Position numbers and translations under genes: made by a program. This document shows positions 7,934 through 18,546 of a stretch of 64,000 bases of DNA, piece by piece. The notes beneath the pieces are model-generated. The model had not been told where the DNA came from. It worked only from the letters and a program-made list of their open reading frames with translations, and ran no database searches. This DNA comes from Mangrovibacterium marinum (GTDB lineage: Bacteria; Bacteroidota; Bacteroidia; Bacteroidales; Prolixibacteraceae): the NCBI RefSeq assembly GCF_003046625.1, contig NZ_QAAD01000010.1:1-64000 (forward strand). Reading direction: 5' to 3'. Every line of letters starts with the position of its first letter. Position 1 is the first letter of the stretch.

Positions 7934-9211
7934 ATGACACGTTTTGTATGGATATTGCTGATGCTGGTATGTCCCTTCGGGCTGAAGGCCCAAATTTCTT
8001 TTGACAAGTATTTCGAAGCACGTACGCTGCGGATCGATTTCACCCTGGCCGGAAATGATGAGCAAACGGAGCTCTTTCTGGAACAAATGAAGAGGCAAGG
8101 CGAATGGGCGGGATCGCACACTCATCTGGTTGACGAGGAGAACTACGGCAATTTTCGGTATCAGCTGAGGGATCCCCAGAGTGGAGAGGTTTTATTTTCA
8201 CGAGGCTTTTGTTCCTTGTTTCAGGAGTGGCAAACGACCCCGGAGGCTGCCACACTCAGTCGAAGTTACTATCATGTGGCGTTGATGCCGTTCCCGAAAA
8301 AGAAAGTTAAGTTTGTTGTGGAGATGCGGACCTGGGAAGGCGTATTTAAGGAATTGTTGAATCTGGAGGTGAAGCCGAACGACTATTTTATTGTCGACGA
8401 AAAAGGCGCTGGATATCCCGTTATTCCGGTTATGGAAAATGGCCCCCATGCGGAAAAAGTCGATCTTGTATTTTTAGCAGAGGGCTATCAGGCTGATGAG
8501 ATGGATAAGTTTCAGCAGGACATTAAACGTTTAACCGACTATCTTTTCGCGATGAAGCCCTACGATAAGCATAAACAGGATTTTAACCTGTACGCGGTGT
8601 TGGTGCCGTCGGCCGAGTCGGGTACCGATGTTCCCGGGAAAGGGGTGTATAAGAACACGGCCTTCAATTCGAATTTTTACACCTTCGATGAAGCGCGCTA
8701 CCTGACATCGAAAGATTTAAAAGCGATACATGACGCCGCTTCGGGTGCTGTTTATGATCAGCTTTATGTGCTGGTGAACTCGGATACCTATGGTGGAGGT
8801 GGTTTTTATAATTATCTGAATTTGACAACAGTTGACAACGAACGCTCACCGCAGGTGTTTGTGCATGAGTTCGGACATGGCTTTGCGGGCCTGGCTGATG
8901 AGTATTACAGTTCGTCGGTGGCTTACGATGAATTTTATAACCGGAAGGTGGAGCCTTGGGAACCGAATATTACGACTTTGGTTGACTTTGACCGCAAATG
9001 GAAATCGATGATTGAGGCTGACATACCGCAGCCGACACCCCGCGTAGCCAGGTACGATGGCGTTGTGGGGTTGTTTGAAGGTGGTGGTTATGCCGAGAAA
9101 GGAATTTACAGCCCCGTGATGGACTGCCGGATGAAAACCAATGAGGCGCCCGGCTTTTGCCCGGTCTGCAGTCGGGCGATTGAAAAAGCCATCCAATCGT
9201 ACAGTGAGTAG
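7934..9211 (+). CDS. Secreted M64 family metallopeptidase (IgA-peptidase-like)
   Basis: This 425-residue protein has a Sec signal peptide (about residues 1-19, ending GLKA). An N-terminal beta-rich M64 domain follows, then the zinc protease domain. The active site HEFGHGFAGLADEY near residue 310 gives the HExxH zinc ligands and the third ligand Asp typical of family M64. A Cys-rich end (MDCRM, FCPVCSRAIEKAI) is also characteristic. The prototype cleaves IgA, but environmental relatives act on unknown proteins. No membrane anchor or T9SS tail is visible, so it is likely periplasmic or released. Confidence 0.92.
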   Translation: MTRFVWILLMLVCPFGLKAQISFDKYFEARTLRIDFTLAGNDEQTELFLEQMKRQGEWAGSHTHLVDEENYGNFRYQLRDPQSGEVLFSRGFCSLFQEWQTTPEAATLSRSYYHVALMPFPKKKVKFVVEMRTWEGVFKELLNLEVKPNDYFIVDEKGAGYPVIPVMENGPHAEKVDLVFLAEGYQADEMDKFQQDIKRLTDYLFAMKPYDKHKQDFNLYAVLVPSAESGTDVPGKGVYKNTAFNSNFYTFDEARYLTSKDLKAIHDAASGAVYDQLYVLVNSDTYGGGGFYNYLNLTTVDNERSPQVFVHEFGHGFAGLADEYYSSSVAYDEFYNRKVEPWEPNITTLVDFDRKWKSMIEADIPQPTPRVARYDGVVGLFEGGGYAEKGIYSPVMDCRMKTNEAPGFCPVCSRAIEKAIQSYSE

Positions 9212-9323
9212 TCCGGAAAATAAGACCTGTCATTGTTCGGTGTGAGCCTTGGGCGAAAGGCTGAAAGTGGCAGGATAAATGCCGATAGACAACTGAAGCC
9301 TTACTTCAATGCTAATCGGTGTA

Positions 9324-9366
9324 AAAAAAGAAAGCCCTGAATTAATCTGATTCAGGGCTTTCTTTT
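9324..9366. terminator. Bidirectional terminator between convergent genes
   Basis: A perfect 16-bp stem (AAAGAAAGCCCTGAAT and its complement) with a 7-nt loop lies between the M64 gene and the LOG-family gene. A-rich and T-rich flanks allow termination on both strands. Confidence 0.88.
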
Positions 9367-9377
9367 GCAGGATGTTA

Positions 9378-9965
9378 TTATTTGCCGTTGGTGGGCACTT
9401 TGTACCACTTATTGATTGGGGTGGGAGGGGTATAGTCTTGTAAATACGCCATCGCTTCGTCGCTGGTGTTGGCAATAAAATACAAACTGCGGTACGATGC
9501 CTTTGCGAAGTTTTCGTCGAACGAGCGATCAAATTGCCGGAACAGATCATCGTAGAACCCATTAGTATTCAGGAATACAATTGCTTTGTTGTGGTAGTCC
9601 AGCTGTTTCAGGGTGATCACTTCCAGAATTTCCTCCAGTGTGCCGAATCCTCCGGGGAGGGCAATGAAAGCGTCGGACAGGTCGCGCATCAAGGCTTTGC
9701 GTTCCATCATATCTTTGGTAACGTGCAGTTCGGCGGCATGCTCTGAAACAAGCTGATGGCCTTTCAGTTTTTCCGGGATGATACCGATGGTGTGTGCACC
9801 GCTTTCGGCGGCTTTCTCGAGCATCTCGTGCATGAGCCCTACGTTGGCACCTCCGTTAATCAGCGTTTGTTTATTTTGGCCGATCAGTTTTGCCAGCTTG
9901 ATGGCTTCGCTGAAATACGCTTGGTCGAGCGCATTGCTGGACGAAGCAAAGACACAAATCTTCAT
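9378..9965 (-). CDS. LOG family nucleotide 5'-monophosphate phosphoribohydrolase
   Basis: This 195-residue cytosolic enzyme belongs to the LOG/TIGR00730 family, which hydrolyses cytokinin riboside monophosphate or AMP-like nucleotides to a base and ribose 5-phosphate. The motif LPGGFGTLEEILEV (PGGxGTxxE) and the N-terminal Rossmann start MKICVFASSSNALD are both present, with NGGANVGLMHEM between them. The frame is open to 10052, but the extra 29 residues are unlike the family, so I start at 9965. The physiological substrate in Bacteroidota is not established. It sits downstream of gyrB on the same strand, separated by a terminator. Confidence 0.9.
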   Translation of the reverse strand: MKICVFASSSNALDQAYFSEAIKLAKLIGQNKQTLINGGANVGLMHEMLEKAAESGAHTIGIIPEKLKGHQLVSEHAAELHVTKDMMERKALMRDLSDAFIALPGGFGTLEEILEVITLKQLDYHNKAIVFLNTNGFYDDLFRQFDRSFDENFAKASYRSLYFIANTSDEAMAYLQDYTPPTPINKWYKVPTNGK

Positions 9966-10004
9966 TTTCTTTATCGTCTTGAGTTGTGAAACAAGGGGCT
10001 TGAG

Positions 10005-10059
10005 TAAAAAGAAGAGAGTCATGAGTCCGGAGAGTTTGGTCCCGTTACTCATGACTCTC
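10005..10059 (-). terminator. Terminator of gyrB, stem built from a GACTCATGAGT-type repeat
   Basis: The 13-bp arms GAGAGTCATGAGT (10014-10026) and ACTCATGACTCTC (10047-10059) enclose 20 nt. On the minus strand the stem is followed by a T-rich run. The arms resemble the GACTCAT units at 143-237. Confidence 0.7.
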
Positions 10060-10075
10060 AGCTCGCAACTATTCG

Positions 10076-12046
<1,971 letters not shown>

Positions 12047-12225
12047 TTATTAAATGTTTGGTTTTCCATTAAATAATAAGTCCGGCAAGCCTTGGCTTTT
12101 GGGACTGCTTTTGGGGAGGATGTTTGACTGTTGTTTTTATCCTCCGTGTTTTTGGGGAAGTGTCTGATTGATCGTGGATTACCTTGGTATTTCCAGTCGT
12201 TTGTTTCCGCTCCCGCATTAACACG

Positions 12226-12233
12226 CAAATATA
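12226..12233 (-). promoter_or_regulatory. Putative -7 element for gyrB
   Basis: The minus strand reads TATATTTG followed by CG, a full TAnnTTTG match. It predicts a leader of about 170 nt. An open frame (12043-12237) within this 341-bp gap has no recognisable protein and I regard it as leader. The remaining gap to 12387 shows nothing distinctive. Confidence 0.5.
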
Positions 12234-12387
12234 GCAAAAAATGTCCTTTTTTATCCAGTTTTTTTCAGTTGAAAGACTAAAGTTTTCAACAAGAAATGGA
12301 AAATTAAAAAACAGAAAATCAGTTGATTAATATTCCGGTAGCTGAAAGGGTGACATTCCTTTCTATTTGTCTGGTTTTATGGGGTTG

Positions 12388-14163
12388 TCAGAACGAAAAG
12401 CTAATTCCGGCCATGATGCTGAAATTCTGATTGGTGTAGCCCGGGTAGAACTCATATTTTTGGAAAGCGAAATTGTTGATCCGCCCCCAAAAGCTCAGGT
12501 TCGGCTTGAACTGGTATTCTGCGCCGACGTTTAGGTCGATGATGGCATCCATATTTTTAAGTTCGGTGCTTGTTGTCGGCGTCGGGAGGCTCGGGTCGTC
12601 CATATCGGTATGGGTTGTTTCGGTCAGGGCTTTGCGCGCACCGATGTAGTACAGGTCGACTGTGAATTTGAGTGGCCCCTCGGGCTTGAAGAACAGCGAG
12701 GCTGATGATTCGAAGTTCGGTTTGAGCCAGGCCTCCTGCAGGTGGTCTAAGGTGTAGGAGTGATATTTTGCCTGAATGCGGAAATCGAACTCCTGGCCGA
12801 AGTTGTAAAAGAGCTCTCCGCCGATGGTCAGCTGTTTGAGCTTGTCGTACAGAACAGCAAAAGTGTTGTCCCGATAACGGGCTGTGTTTGCATCTTCGGT
12901 AATTTCGCTATTGCGGAGGTAATAAAAATGTTCGTCCTTGATGCTGGCATAGCTGGCATTGAAATTATAGCTGAACTGCGGTAAGAATTTCCCTTTGAGG
13001 CCACCGGTCAGAATGTATTGATGCTTGGTGTTACGGATGTTCTGATCCGGTCGGATAAATGGATTTTCCGCAGCGATGGCCGAATAATTGTTTGGCTTTA
13101 AATAACCATTGAGGCCAGCATACAGCGTTAAAATATCGGCTGTGTAGGCAATATTTATATTGGGAGCAAGCATATAATCGGCATCCTCATTTTTTTCGAA
13201 GACGGTGTAGCTATTTATCCCCAAGGTAAATTTCAGCACTTGGGAGTCGAACCTGGCCGCCGGATTAACCTTCACAATGGTCATGTTTCGCTTAAAGCTT
13301 GTTGTTGCATTAGGTTGAAGAACACTGTCGGCCGAGCTGTAGCTAATTCCTGCATCCAATACGCCTTCCATGAGGTCGATAGGAGCCGTAAAATGTCCAT
13401 CCCATTTTACAAGTTGTTCATTTTGGCCGGTTTTCGTGTCCATATACTGGTAGGTTAATCCGGTGTTGAAATTTAGCGGGGCTCTGGGATCGTATTTTTT
13501 AGCGTACGAAATAGACAGTCCGCCTTTTGGGAAGGCTTGTTTCTCATTCCATCGCGAAAGATAGGCCGCTTTGTTTTCGTCGCTCATTTTTTCGCCGGTG
13601 TAGCCATAGTAGCGGAAGGATTTGTGCTCGAAAAAGAGTTTTGTTTTCAAGCTACCTTTCCGAAACTGGTTGTTGATAAAAAGTTCTGCCAGGCTTTCGT
13701 TGTCGGGGGCTTTCACTTTGTCGCCATTGTCCAGTTTTACTTTGCCGTTCGAGAGATCAGCTTTCAGGTGCACGCCCAGTTCAGTTGACCGACTGGCTTG
13801 CGCATTATAGAAAAACTCTCCGTACTGGCTGAAATAGTTGCCTACTCCCAGCTTTAGCAGTCCTTGATTTAGCGGCTCTGCCGGCTCCGGTTTCATGCGT
13901 GCTGCTTCAACGGGGTGAATGCTAAACGTGGTTAGCATGGGCTGGGTTTTTATCTGGTAGTCAAAGGCCGGCTTGTCGGTTGTTGGTTGACTAATGACCG
14001 GCCGTTCATTAATCTTGTAGGCGTCAGAAATCGTCGGCTTGTAGGCTTTTACAACTTCTACTTCCTTGTGTAGTTTCGTGCTATCTTGTTGTGCCGATAC
14101 CGGTAGTAGAGCCAGGCCAAGCAGTCCGGTCAGTATGATGTGTTTGTAATATGTTGGTCTCAT
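12388..14163 (-). CDS. Outer-membrane beta-barrel protein, TonB-receptor-like without plug
   Basis: This 591-residue protein has a signal peptide (about residues 1-24, cleaving after VSA) and a short periplasmic segment rich in charged residues (KEVEVVKAYKPTISDAYKI). The long remainder shows alternating hydrophobic/aromatic beta strands ending in an aromatic residue (SIMAGISFSF), typical of outer-membrane barrels. There is no carboxypeptidase-like or plug domain, so it is not an ordinary TonB receptor even though databases often label relatives that way. It lies 34 bp downstream of the TPR gene and is almost certainly co-transcribed. The substrate is unknown. Confidence 0.75.
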   Translation of the reverse strand: MRPTYYKHIILTGLLGLALLPVSAQQDSTKLHKEVEVVKAYKPTISDAYKINERPVISQPTTDKPAFDYQIKTQPMLTTFSIHPVEAARMKPEPAEPLNQGLLKLGVGNYFSQYGEFFYNAQASRSTELGVHLKADLSNGKVKLDNGDKVKAPDNESLAELFINNQFRKGSLKTKLFFEHKSFRYYGYTGEKMSDENKAAYLSRWNEKQAFPKGGLSISYAKKYDPRAPLNFNTGLTYQYMDTKTGQNEQLVKWDGHFTAPIDLMEGVLDAGISYSSADSVLQPNATTSFKRNMTIVKVNPAARFDSQVLKFTLGINSYTVFEKNEDADYMLAPNINIAYTADILTLYAGLNGYLKPNNYSAIAAENPFIRPDQNIRNTKHQYILTGGLKGKFLPQFSYNFNASYASIKDEHFYYLRNSEITEDANTARYRDNTFAVLYDKLKQLTIGGELFYNFGQEFDFRIQAKYHSYTLDHLQEAWLKPNFESSASLFFKPEGPLKFTVDLYYIGARKALTETTHTDMDDPSLPTPTTSTELKNMDAIIDLNVGAEYQFKPNLSFWGRINNFAFQKYEFYPGYTNQNFSIMAGISFSF

Positions 14164-14197
14164 GTCTGTTTAATTTGTTTGCGGTGAACTGTTTACA

Positions 14198-17100
14198 TTA
14201 ATTCCGGCCTGGGTCTATTTCCATCGGCTCGGGTTTTTGGCTTTGCTGCTGTTTTTCCAGGCTTTCCAGATGTTGCAGCTTGCTTTTTGCCAGATCGATG
14301 ATGCCATCGTTCGGTTCCGGATAATTTTCAACCATGCTCATTAAAGTGTGCTTGGCCTGGAATTGGTCGCCGTTGGCCAGGTAAATGTCGGCCAGCAGAA
14401 TAAAACTCTTGGCCAACCAGTACTGGTGGGGCGTATTTTGTTCGATGAAGTTCATGATCACATTTTCAGCTCGTTTGGTTTTGTTCTGGTTGAACAGAAT
14501 TTCGGCAGTCTGGTATTTTGATTCCGCACCTTCGGGGGTTTGTGTGTCTTCGGCAATACTGGTAAACAGCGGAAGGGCGTCCTTGGCGTTGTTGGTTTGC
14601 AGGAACGACTTGGCTAGTTTGAAGTTTGCTTCCTGTTTTTGGCGTTCCGAAAGATTTTCCAATGCCAGCACCTGTTGGGCGGCATTTTTACATTCTTCAA
14701 AATTACCGGTTTGGTACAAGCAGCGCATGATGCCGATTTTTGCTTTCTGCATATTCCATTTGTTGCCCGAGTTTACTTCCAGACGTTTGTAGTGCATGAG
14801 TGCCTGTTCGTAGTTGGCCGCATTGTATTGCAACTCTGCGGCACGTCCAAGGGCCGGTTCGGTAAATATGTTGTCCGTTCGGTCCAGTACCAGTTCATAA
14901 TCGTGTAAGGCAGCCGAATATTGGCCTTCGTTGTATTTGGTTTCTGCCAGATAAAAACGGGCATTCAAGCTAAAGCTGCCGGTGGGGTAGTTTTGCAGAT
15001 AATACTCCAGTTGTTGGCGCGCTTTCTGATCCTTGCTCATCACCAGTCGCTCGGCGGCCATATAAGTCAACGAGTCCTGCTCGCTTACCGTAACCTGCAC
15101 GTTCGACCCTTTTCGGTTGGCATAATCAACGTAGGCATCAACATTATTCATTTCTACATAGTTGTTTTTTATCCCCAGCATGGCCGCCTGAGCTTCCTCG
15201 CTGTCCGGATAATTTTCAGCAATCTGCTTGTAGTAGTTCATCGATTGCTTATAGTCCGACTGGTTGTAACTGATTAGTCCCAGTTGTAAAAGCGCTTTGG
15301 GTCGATAGCCGCTCTGCGGGTAATTGTTCAGCAGCTGGTCATAGTACGAAACTGCGGTCGGAAGTTGATTCTCGCGCTCGTAGGTCCTGCCCAGTTCATA
15401 CAGGGCATCATCGGTATAGGCCGAGCCAGGATACTGGCTCAGCAAGCTTTTCAGACTGCTAATTTTTTGTTGTGGTTGCCGCTGAACACCTTCACTCATG
15501 GCCTTCTGGAAAAGCGCATAATCCGCGTCGTAATTATCGAGCTCCAGTGCGTTGGCGTAGTTTGCCTGCGAGCTTGCAAAGTCGCGGTTGATATAGTTAC
15601 AGTCGCCCAGCCGGTTGTGAGCGTCTGCCAGTTTTTCATCGTTGGCCGGAGCTGTATGTATAAATTGGTTGAAGGCGGCGGCTGCCTGGCTGTAGTTTTT
15701 CAGTTTGAAATAGGCGTAGCCCAGGTTGTAGTTGTAGCTGCGGTATTCGGGAGTCGACTGGGCTGCCGGCATCTGGCTGAAACGCTCGTAGCCGGCAATT
15801 GCAGCTTCGTAGTTTCCTAAACGATAGTTGCTCTCAGCTCGCCAGTAGGTCGCCTGAGCTTTCAGACTTGGGTTGAACTCACCGTTTTCGAGTGATTTGT
15901 CGAAGCAGGTAATCGCATCGGTATACGCCTGGTTGTTGATGAGTTCCAGTCCGCGGTAGTAGCTAACCCGCTGGTACGCTTCCCGTATGGCCGGATTTTT
16001 CACCTTAATTTTTTCAATGCTCGTCATGGCATCTTTAAAATTGCTGGTGCTCATATAAACCTGAACCAGGTAATTGTAGGCGGCATCGTTGCGCGTCGAG
16101 CTGGGGTATCGGCTGATGTACTTATCGAAGGCGTTGATGGTCTCGTTGAAGGGCGAATAAGACAGTTCGTAGGTGATTTTTGCGTAGTTGAAAAGTGCAT
16201 CTTCCTGAATGTTGGCATCAAAATTCATGTCCGAAGCTGCTTCAAAAGCAATGCGTGCTTTGTTTTTGTTATCCGTGTGGATGTAGCAGTCGGCCAGATG
16301 GTAATAGGCATTTTGAGCCATCTCATCTTTTCCGGCTGAGGCATACTCAAAAGGAGTTATGGCCTTGTTGTATTGTCCGGTTTGATAGTAGCAATACGCA
16401 AAAAGATAGTTTTCGTCGCGCTGGCGGCTGTTTGTATTTTCGAAATAATATTCCAGGTGGGGGATTGCTTTGCTGAACTGTTGCAGGTGAAAATAAGAGC
16501 TACCGATAATTTTTTCCAGCTCCGGTCTTTGCTTTTTATCTGCTTCGGCAAGCAGTGGCTCGGCAAAGGCGATCACTTGGCTGTATTCGCCCCGCATATA
16601 GTAGATTTGAGCCATGTAAAACGGGATGACAGGAGCAAAAGCCGGGTTTTTGCTTAAACGCTTGAAGGCTTCCAGAGCGCTGTCGAAATCTTCGTTTATG
16701 TATTTGATGTGTCCCCAGTAGTAACAGGCTTGATCGGCATAAATTGAATTGCCATTGCGCAGCCGGTTGAACTCCTGTTCCGCCTCATCATATCGGTTTG
16801 TTTGAAACAAGGAATAGCCATTTTGATAGCTTATTCGATTCCGGTCGGTGGGTGCAAAACTGTAACGGGGTAGCTTTTGGTAAACACGGATCACCCTGGC
16901 ATAGCGGCCGTCGCGAAACCAGGCATTGGCCAGCTCAAAGTTTGCGGTGTTGGTATAGGTGCTTTGCGGATAATTATTCAGGAAATCTTCCATCGCGCTT
17001 TCACCTGCTTTTCGGTTGGTCATTAAAGAGCAGTAGGCCTGGTAGTAGGCCGCTTCGGCCTGGGTGGCTGAGCCGGCCTGGCTTTCTTTTTCTATTTTTG

Positions 17101-17260
17101 CAAAATAGCTGCCGGCCGAGATAAACTGATTTTTCGAAAGCAGGTCTTTCGCTGTTTGTAAATCGGCTGAAATGGCTTGATTGTGAATTGGTTTTTGAGC
17201 AAGAGAAGTGGAGGTCGCAAGGTATATGGCTAGTGTTAATAAACCCAGTCTTGTTTTCAT
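14198..17260 (-). CDS. Exported tetratricopeptide-repeat protein, 1020 residues
   Basis: An N-terminal signal peptide (residues 1-21, cleaving after SLA) is followed by TPR-type helical repeats across the whole length. Repeated units such as YYQAYCSLMTNR, AYYHLADCYIHTDNKNKA and ALYELGRTYEREN are spaced 34-40 residues apart; some spacing resembles the YbgF/BamD-like outer-membrane TPR class. It would act as a periplasmic scaffold. It heads a two-gene operon with the barrel protein at 12388-14163. The C-terminus ends in a short Gln/Pro-rich tail. No enzymatic domain is visible. A joint role in envelope assembly or transport with the barrel is an inference from operon structure. Confidence 0.85.
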   Translation of the reverse strand: MKTRLGLLTLAIYLATSTSLAQKPIHNQAISADLQTAKDLLSKNQFISAGSYFAKIEKESQAGSATQAEAAYYQAYCSLMTNRKAGESAMEDFLNNYPQSTYTNTANFELANAWFRDGRYARVIRVYQKLPRYSFAPTDRNRISYQNGYSLFQTNRYDEAEQEFNRLRNGNSIYADQACYYWGHIKYINEDFDSALEAFKRLSKNPAFAPVIPFYMAQIYYMRGEYSQVIAFAEPLLAEADKKQRPELEKIIGSSYFHLQQFSKAIPHLEYYFENTNSRQRDENYLFAYCYYQTGQYNKAITPFEYASAGKDEMAQNAYYHLADCYIHTDNKNKARIAFEAASDMNFDANIQEDALFNYAKITYELSYSPFNETINAFDKYISRYPSSTRNDAAYNYLVQVYMSTSNFKDAMTSIEKIKVKNPAIREAYQRVSYYRGLELINNQAYTDAITCFDKSLENGEFNPSLKAQATYWRAESNYRLGNYEAAIAGYERFSQMPAAQSTPEYRSYNYNLGYAYFKLKNYSQAAAAFNQFIHTAPANDEKLADAHNRLGDCNYINRDFASSQANYANALELDNYDADYALFQKAMSEGVQRQPQQKISSLKSLLSQYPGSAYTDDALYELGRTYERENQLPTAVSYYDQLLNNYPQSGYRPKALLQLGLISYNQSDYKQSMNYYKQIAENYPDSEEAQAAMLGIKNNYVEMNNVDAYVDYANRKGSNVQVTVSEQDSLTYMAAERLVMSKDQKARQQLEYYLQNYPTGSFSLNARFYLAETKYNEGQYSAALHDYELVLDRTDNIFTEPALGRAAELQYNAANYEQALMHYKRLEVNSGNKWNMQKAKIGIMRCLYQTGNFEECKNAAQQVLALENLSERQKQEANFKLAKSFLQTNNAKDALPLFTSIAEDTQTPEGAESKYQTAEILFNQNKTKRAENVIMNFIEQNTPHQYWLAKSFILLADIYLANGDQFQAKHTLMSMVENYPEPNDGIIDLAKSKLQHLESLEKQQQSQKPEPMEIDPGRN

Positions 17261-17385
17261 CGGCGGTTAATTTTATGAGTTGTAAAATTAGCATTTAAGT
17301 CAAGCACGGTACAAATATCCTGCCTGAGTTCTCAACAAATAACTGTTTATTTTTAAGCTTTATTACGGTGTTCCTGAAAAAAACT

Positions 17386-17393
17386 TAGTTTTG
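17386..17393 (+). promoter_or_regulatory. Putative -7 element for ftsE
   Basis: TAGTTTTG matches TAnnTTTG and lies 25 bp before the ftsE start. A -33 element is not clear. Confidence 0.4.
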
Positions 17394-17417
17394 TGAAAAG
17401 CAGCTGAAAATACCATT

Positions 17418-18140
17418 ATGCAAACCAATTCAATTATTCGTTTAACAGGAGTCGATGTTTATCAGCAAGAGAATTTAGTGCTGGCTGATGTGCAGCTGAC
17501 TGTTCGTCCGGGCGAGTGGATTTACCTGATTGGGAAAGTGGGAAGCGGCAAGTCGAGCCTGATAAAAGTGTTGCACGCCGAATTGGATATTTTTAATGGC
17601 GAAGCCTGGGTTGCCGGTTTTAATTTGCGAAGGATAAAACGGAAAGAGATCCCGCTTTTGCGCCGCAAGGTCGGTGTGGTTTTTCAGGACTTCCGTTTGT
17701 TGACCGACCGGACTGTGCGCGACAATTTGGCTTTTGTGTTGAAAGCAACCGGATGGAAAAATACAAAAGCCATCGCCGATCGCATTCGCGAAGTTGCCGA
17801 TTGGGTAGGCATGGCCCGCAGCTTGCAGCGCATGCCGCACGAACTGTCGGGAGGCGAGCAGCAGCGGGTGGTGATTGCCCGGGCAATATTGAATGATCCG
17901 GAAATTATTCTGGCCGATGAACCAACCGGAAATCTCGATCCGGAGACCACCGCTGAGATCATGAAGATATTTGTGGATCTGAATCGCCGGGGAAAGACAA
18001 TTGTGATGGCAACGCATGATTATCCGGTGGTTGAAAAGTATAAAGCAAAAACGTTGCTTTGTGCCGATTTAAAGCTTAGTAACCCGGATAAAGAACAGCT
18101 GATATTGGATTTTTCGGACTTGACAGACGAAAAAAAATGA
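17418..18140 (+). CDS. ftsE: Cell-division ATP-binding protein FtsE
   Basis: This 240-residue ABC ATPase has Walker A GKVGSGKSS (about residues 38-46), the Q-loop VVFQDFRLLTDRTVRDN, signature LSGGEQQRVVIARA and Walker B ILADEPTGNLDPET, then the switch His in MATHDY. The combination of FQDFRLL and TVRDNLAF is typical of FtsE, which with FtsX controls peptidoglycan hydrolases at the division site. No ftsX gene is adjacent, so the partner must lie elsewhere. The glycine in GKVGSGKS, rather than SGAGKS, agrees with Bacteroidota FtsE-type proteins. Confidence 0.88.
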   Translation: MQTNSIIRLTGVDVYQQENLVLADVQLTVRPGEWIYLIGKVGSGKSSLIKVLHAELDIFNGEAWVAGFNLRRIKRKEIPLLRRKVGVVFQDFRLLTDRTVRDNLAFVLKATGWKNTKAIADRIREVADWVGMARSLQRMPHELSGGEQQRVVIARAILNDPEIILADEPTGNLDPETTAEIMKIFVDLNRRGKTIVMATHDYPVVEKYKAKTLLCADLKLSNPDKEQLILDFSDLTDEKK

Positions 18141-18172
18141 TGTTTCAAAGGACTTTGAGCGCCTTCGAAACA
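18141..18172 (+). terminator. Possible terminator of ftsE
   Basis: The arms TGTTTCAAAGG and CCTTCGAAACA pair at 10 of 11 positions around a 10-nt loop, starting at the base after the ftsE stop. Only a short T run follows. Confidence 0.45.
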
Positions 18173-18199
18173 CCATTTTAGACGAGAAGTCCGTTGAAA

Positions 18200-18388
18200 T
18201 TATTCCGCAGTTACCGTGTCAGGAACAGCTACTTCAACTGAATCAACAACGGCTTCTACAGAGTCAACAACAGCTTCTACGGCTTCTGCTACGGCAGGAG
18301 CTTCAACCTCTTCGGCGGGCTTGGCTTGTTTTGTGCCACAAGATGCCATTAAGGCTACAATTCCTAAAAGAAAAATAATTTTCTTCAT
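18200..18388 (-). CDS. Very small lipoprotein, Val/Glu/Ala-rich
   Basis: This 62-residue protein begins MKKIIFLLGIVALMASC, a lipoprotein signal peptide with lipobox Cys17. The mature part is only about 45 residues, acidic, and contains a near-tandem VEAVVDS repeat (residues 38-52). A function cannot be assigned. Bacteroidota carry many such abundant small lipoproteins. A plus-strand open frame covers the same DNA but lacks any signal or family feature and is its shadow. It has its own intergenic region on both sides. Confidence 0.7.
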   Translation of the reverse strand: MKKIIFLLGIVALMASCGTKQAKPAEEVEAPAVAEAVEAVVDSVEAVVDSVEVAVPDTVTAE

Positions 18389-18546
18389 AACAAATAGGGT
18401 TTAACTTGTGAATAATTCAGGGTAAATAAACACTTTTAACTAATAGCGAAATTATTAAAAAGAATTACATGACAAACAAATGGTTCATTTAATTCGCGAA
18501 AAACACGCAAATGTTTGCCTTGTGTAAAGATGGTCTGATAAAATGC

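Noticed and set aside
9966-10075. Inverted repeat considered as a mobile-element end
   Set aside because: The position after gyrB and the T-rich tail on the minus strand fit a terminator better.
12388-14163. Ordinary TonB-dependent receptor
   Set aside because: There is no plug domain or TonB box, and the length is too short; I call it a barrel protein only.
18216-18404. Plus-strand frame opposite the small lipoprotein, Ser/Thr/Ala-rich
   Set aside because: It mirrors the repeat of the lipoprotein gene; the minus frame has a lipobox while this one has no feature.
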